Shown piece by piece: positions 15,185-16,799 of a stretch of 16,799 nt of DNA. This DNA comes from Clostridia bacterium (GTDB lineage: Bacteria; Bacillota; UBA994; PWPR01). Each line of letters opens with the position of its first letter. Positions within the stretch are counted from its first letter, which is position 1. A program made the translations under genes and the position numbers. The DNA is taken from NCBI GenBank assembly GCA_003557085.1, contig PWPR01000059.1, forward strand, positions 1 through 16,799, read 5' to 3'. Under the pieces are notes generated by a model. The model worked only from the letters and a program-made list of their open reading frames with translations. It did not search any database and had not been told where the DNA came from.

Positions 15185-15214
15185 TTGCTATTTTAAACAT
15201 ATAAGAGGTATATT
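15185..15214 (+). promoter_or_regulatory. Candidate ftsEX promoter
   Basis: TTGCTA (15185-15190), 18 bases, TATATT (15209-15214), 35 bases upstream of the ftsE ATG. Confidence 0.4.
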
Positions 15215-15249
15215 TAAAATGAGCTTTTATAGCTTCTGGGAGGGTCAGC

Positions 15250-15933
15250 ATGTTAGAGTTCAAAAGTGTAACTAAAAGATATAAAGATTTAATTGCTATA
15301 GATAATATATCGCTGCAGATTGGAAAAGGAGAGTTTGTTTTTTTTGTTGGTCCAAATGGGGCAGGTAAATCAACTTTACTAGAGTTGATTTCATGCGAAG
15401 AAAGACCAACTAAGGGGCAGATAATTTTTGATGGTATGGATTTAACAAATATGAGGAAGAATCAAGTACCAAAGGCTAGGAGAAAAATGGGAATAGTTTT
15501 TCAAGATTTTAAACTCCTACCAAACCTTACGGTAGAAGATAATATTGCTTTTGCGTTAAGAGTTGTAGGCTCTAGTAAGGAGACCATAGTAGAAAGAGTA
15601 AATGAGGTTCTTGAGATAGTTGAGATGGATCATAGGAAAGAATACTATCCAGAACAACTTTCAGGAGGAGAACAGCAAAGAACAGCTATTGGTCGTGCAC
15701 TCGCAAACTGGCCAAAAATTATTATGGCAGATGAACCAACAGGAAATTTAGATCCAATGATTACAGAAACCATTATTGATTTATTCTCTAAAGTCAACGA
15801 AGCAGGAACAACCGTCTTGATGGCTACACATGATTTAAATGTAGTAAAGAGAATGAAAAAAAGAGTAATAACTCTTAATAAAGGCCGTCTAGTTAGTGAT
15901 GACGCTCAAGGGGGGTTCTCTCTTGTTCTCTAA
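15250..15933 (+). CDS. ftsE: Cell division ATP-binding protein FtsE
   Basis: A 227-residue ATPase, normal FtsE length. With FtsX it forms an ABC-like complex at the membrane that activates peptidoglycan hydrolases during division or elongation. Walker A is GPNGAGKST (34-42), Q-loop VFQDFKLLPNLTV (83-95), signature LSGGEQQR (137-144), Walker B IIMADEP (157-163), and the switch His is H194 (ATHD). FQDFKLLP and NWPKIIMADEPTGNLDP are typical of FtsE. ATG start with SD GGGAGGG (15238-15244), 5 bases away. The end overlaps ftsX by 11 bases. Confidence 0.95.
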   Translation: MLEFKSVTKRYKDLIAIDNISLQIGKGEFVFFVGPNGAGKSTLLELISCEERPTKGQIIFDGMDLTNMRKNQVPKARRKMGIVFQDFKLLPNLTVEDNIAFALRVVGSSKETIVERVNEVLEIVEMDHRKEYYPEQLSGGEQQRTAIGRALANWPKIIMADEPTGNLDPMITETIIDLFSKVNEAGTTVLMATHDLNVVKRMKKRVITLNKGRLVSDDAQGGFSLVL

Positions 15934-16799
15934 TCTAGGAAATCATTTCAAAGTTGCTTTTAAGAATCTACTAAGAAATAGCTGGATGACCACTGCTTCA
16001 ATAACAACAATTTTTGTGGGACTTTTTATTGCGGGTCTTGTTATAATTTTAATATCAAATGTACATTTCTTTATTGACCAAGTTGAGTCAGAGCTTTTAA
16101 TTAAAGTTTTTTTAGAAAGGGATTTGGCAGCAGATCAAAAAATAATTCTAGAGGAAAGAATAAATAACCACCCTTTAGTTGATTCTGTTAGATACGTAGA
16201 TATAGAAGAGGGCAGAAGGGTTTTAGAAGAGCAATTTGGAGAAGATGCAGATGTTTTAGAAGGTCTTGATCTAGATGAAATTTTATGGGATGGATTTGAG
16301 ATAACCGTTTATGATGCAGCACAGATTACTCTAGTAGCACAAGCTGTTGAAGGTTTTGAGGGCATTGATGAAATTGTATATGGAAAAGAGTATATTTCTG
16401 ATTTGTTAAGGGTTACTGAGATGATTAACTATGTGGGATTAATACTAGCAATTATTGTCAGTATAGCATCAACATTTGTAATTTTTAATACAGTTAGATT
16501 AACGGTTCTTATGAGAAAAGATGAGATTTCTATTATGAGATATGTTGGGGCAACAAATTGGTACATAAGGCTCCCTTTCATTTTAGAAGGATGGATTATC
16601 GGGCTTTTAGGGGCAATGTTAGCTTCTGGGGCACTTATTTGGGCATATAATGAGTTTGCAGTTTGGTTTGTTACTAATATCCAATATGTTAGAGTCGTTC
16701 CAGTAAATATCGTAACCCAAAACATTTTAATTGCCTTGAGCATAGGTGGTTCAGTTTTAGGAGTATTTGGCAGCACTTTATCATTAAGAAGATTTCTCA
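15923..16799 (+). CDS. ftsX: Cell division protein FtsX (3' end cut by the window)
   Basis: 292 codons are visible before the window edge, close to the usual full length of about 295-300. The start is TTG (15923-15925), with SD AAGGGGGG 7 bases upstream inside ftsE, overlapping ftsE by 11 bases. The product begins MFSNLGNHFKVAFKNLLRNS, with a cytoplasmic helix and the first membrane segment (about 27-46). A large external loop (about 47-167) follows, with GEDADVLEGLDLDEILWDGF. Three more membrane helices follow (about 172-192, 218-244 and 270-288) with the coupling motif EISIMRYVGATNWYIRLPF. It pairs with FtsE to transmit ATP cycling to external wall hydrolases. No stop is seen because the window ends. 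Confidence 0.95.
   Translation, partial: MFSNLGNHFKVAFKNLLRNSWMTTASITTIFVGLFIAGLVIILISNVHFFIDQVESELLIKVFLERDLAADQKIILEERINNHPLVDSVRYVDIEEGRRVLEEQFGEDADVLEGLDLDEILWDGFEITVYDAAQITLVAQAVEGFEGIDEIVYGKEYISDLLRVTEMINYVGLILAIIVSIASTFVIFNTVRLTVLMRKDEISIMRYVGATNWYIRLPFILEGWIIGLLGAMLASGALIWAYNEFAVWFVTNIQYVRVVPVNIVTQNILIALSIGGSVLGVFGSTLSLRRFL

Noticed and set aside
16429..16776. A 115-codon minus-strand ORF near the right edge
   Set aside because: It lies wholly antisense to the unmistakable ftsX frame and has no SD or family features.
1..16799. Search by eye for CRISPR arrays, tRNA, rRNA, insertion sequences, attachment sites and known riboswitches
   Set aside because: No regularly spaced long repeats, cloverleaf, transposase, flanking duplication or riboswitch core was seen; a T-box or other leader before lysS was also looked for and not found.

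Overview
The window looks like a chromosomal stretch from a low-GC Gram-positive anaerobe-type bacterium (Bacillota, probably Clostridia). The case rests on AT-rich DNA, strong purine-rich Shine-Dalgarno (SD) sites, near-consensus sigma-A promoters, free use of GTG and TTG starts, the dusB-greA-lysS gene order, RNase J, an FtsEX pair and a PadR/DUF2812 pair. I cannot name the genus. I see no rRNA, tRNA, CRISPR array, IS element or phage gene.

Layout. 1-1264: the end of an ABC permease of the MacB/LolC type, its overlapping LolD-like ATPase, and a hairpin. 1273-1773: a compact minus-strand operon holding an ArsR/SmtB-family regulator and a 38-residue Cys/His-rich peptide, behind a perfect consensus promoter. 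Neither gene is found by a scan for ordinary start codons longer than about 60 codons, because the regulator appears to start at ATC and the peptide is very short. 1843-2730: a GNAT acetyltransferase read divergently from that operon. 2770-3780: a PadR regulator and a DUF2812 membrane protein with a clear operator array and a terminator. 3781-4136: an AT-rich stretch without a recognisable gene. 4137-6572: a large stand-alone HerA/VirB4-like P-loop ATPase. 6663-8357 (minus): a divergent gamma-glutamyltransferase-family protein lacking key catalytic residues.

8481-12523 is a housekeeping block: dusB (tRNA dihydrouridine synthase, apparently starting at ATA), greA, lysS and a membrane-anchored TPR protein. 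Converging on it is a minus-strand RNase J gene (12550-14205) with a structured leader. Then come a creatininase-family amidohydrolase (14391-15110) and ftsE-ftsX (15250 to the window end, ftsX cut by the edge).

How the genes work together. The first two encode one transporter. The ArsR/peptide pair looks like a self-regulated metal or thiol stress unit. PadR and DUF2812 form a typical regulator/effector pair. dusB-greA-lysS serve translation and transcription. FtsE and FtsX form the ABC-like complex that controls cell-wall hydrolases at division. The two most unusual points are the overlooked ArsR/metallopeptide-like operon and two apparent non-AUG, non-GUG/UUG starts (ATC and ATA), both placed at ideal distance from strong SD sites.
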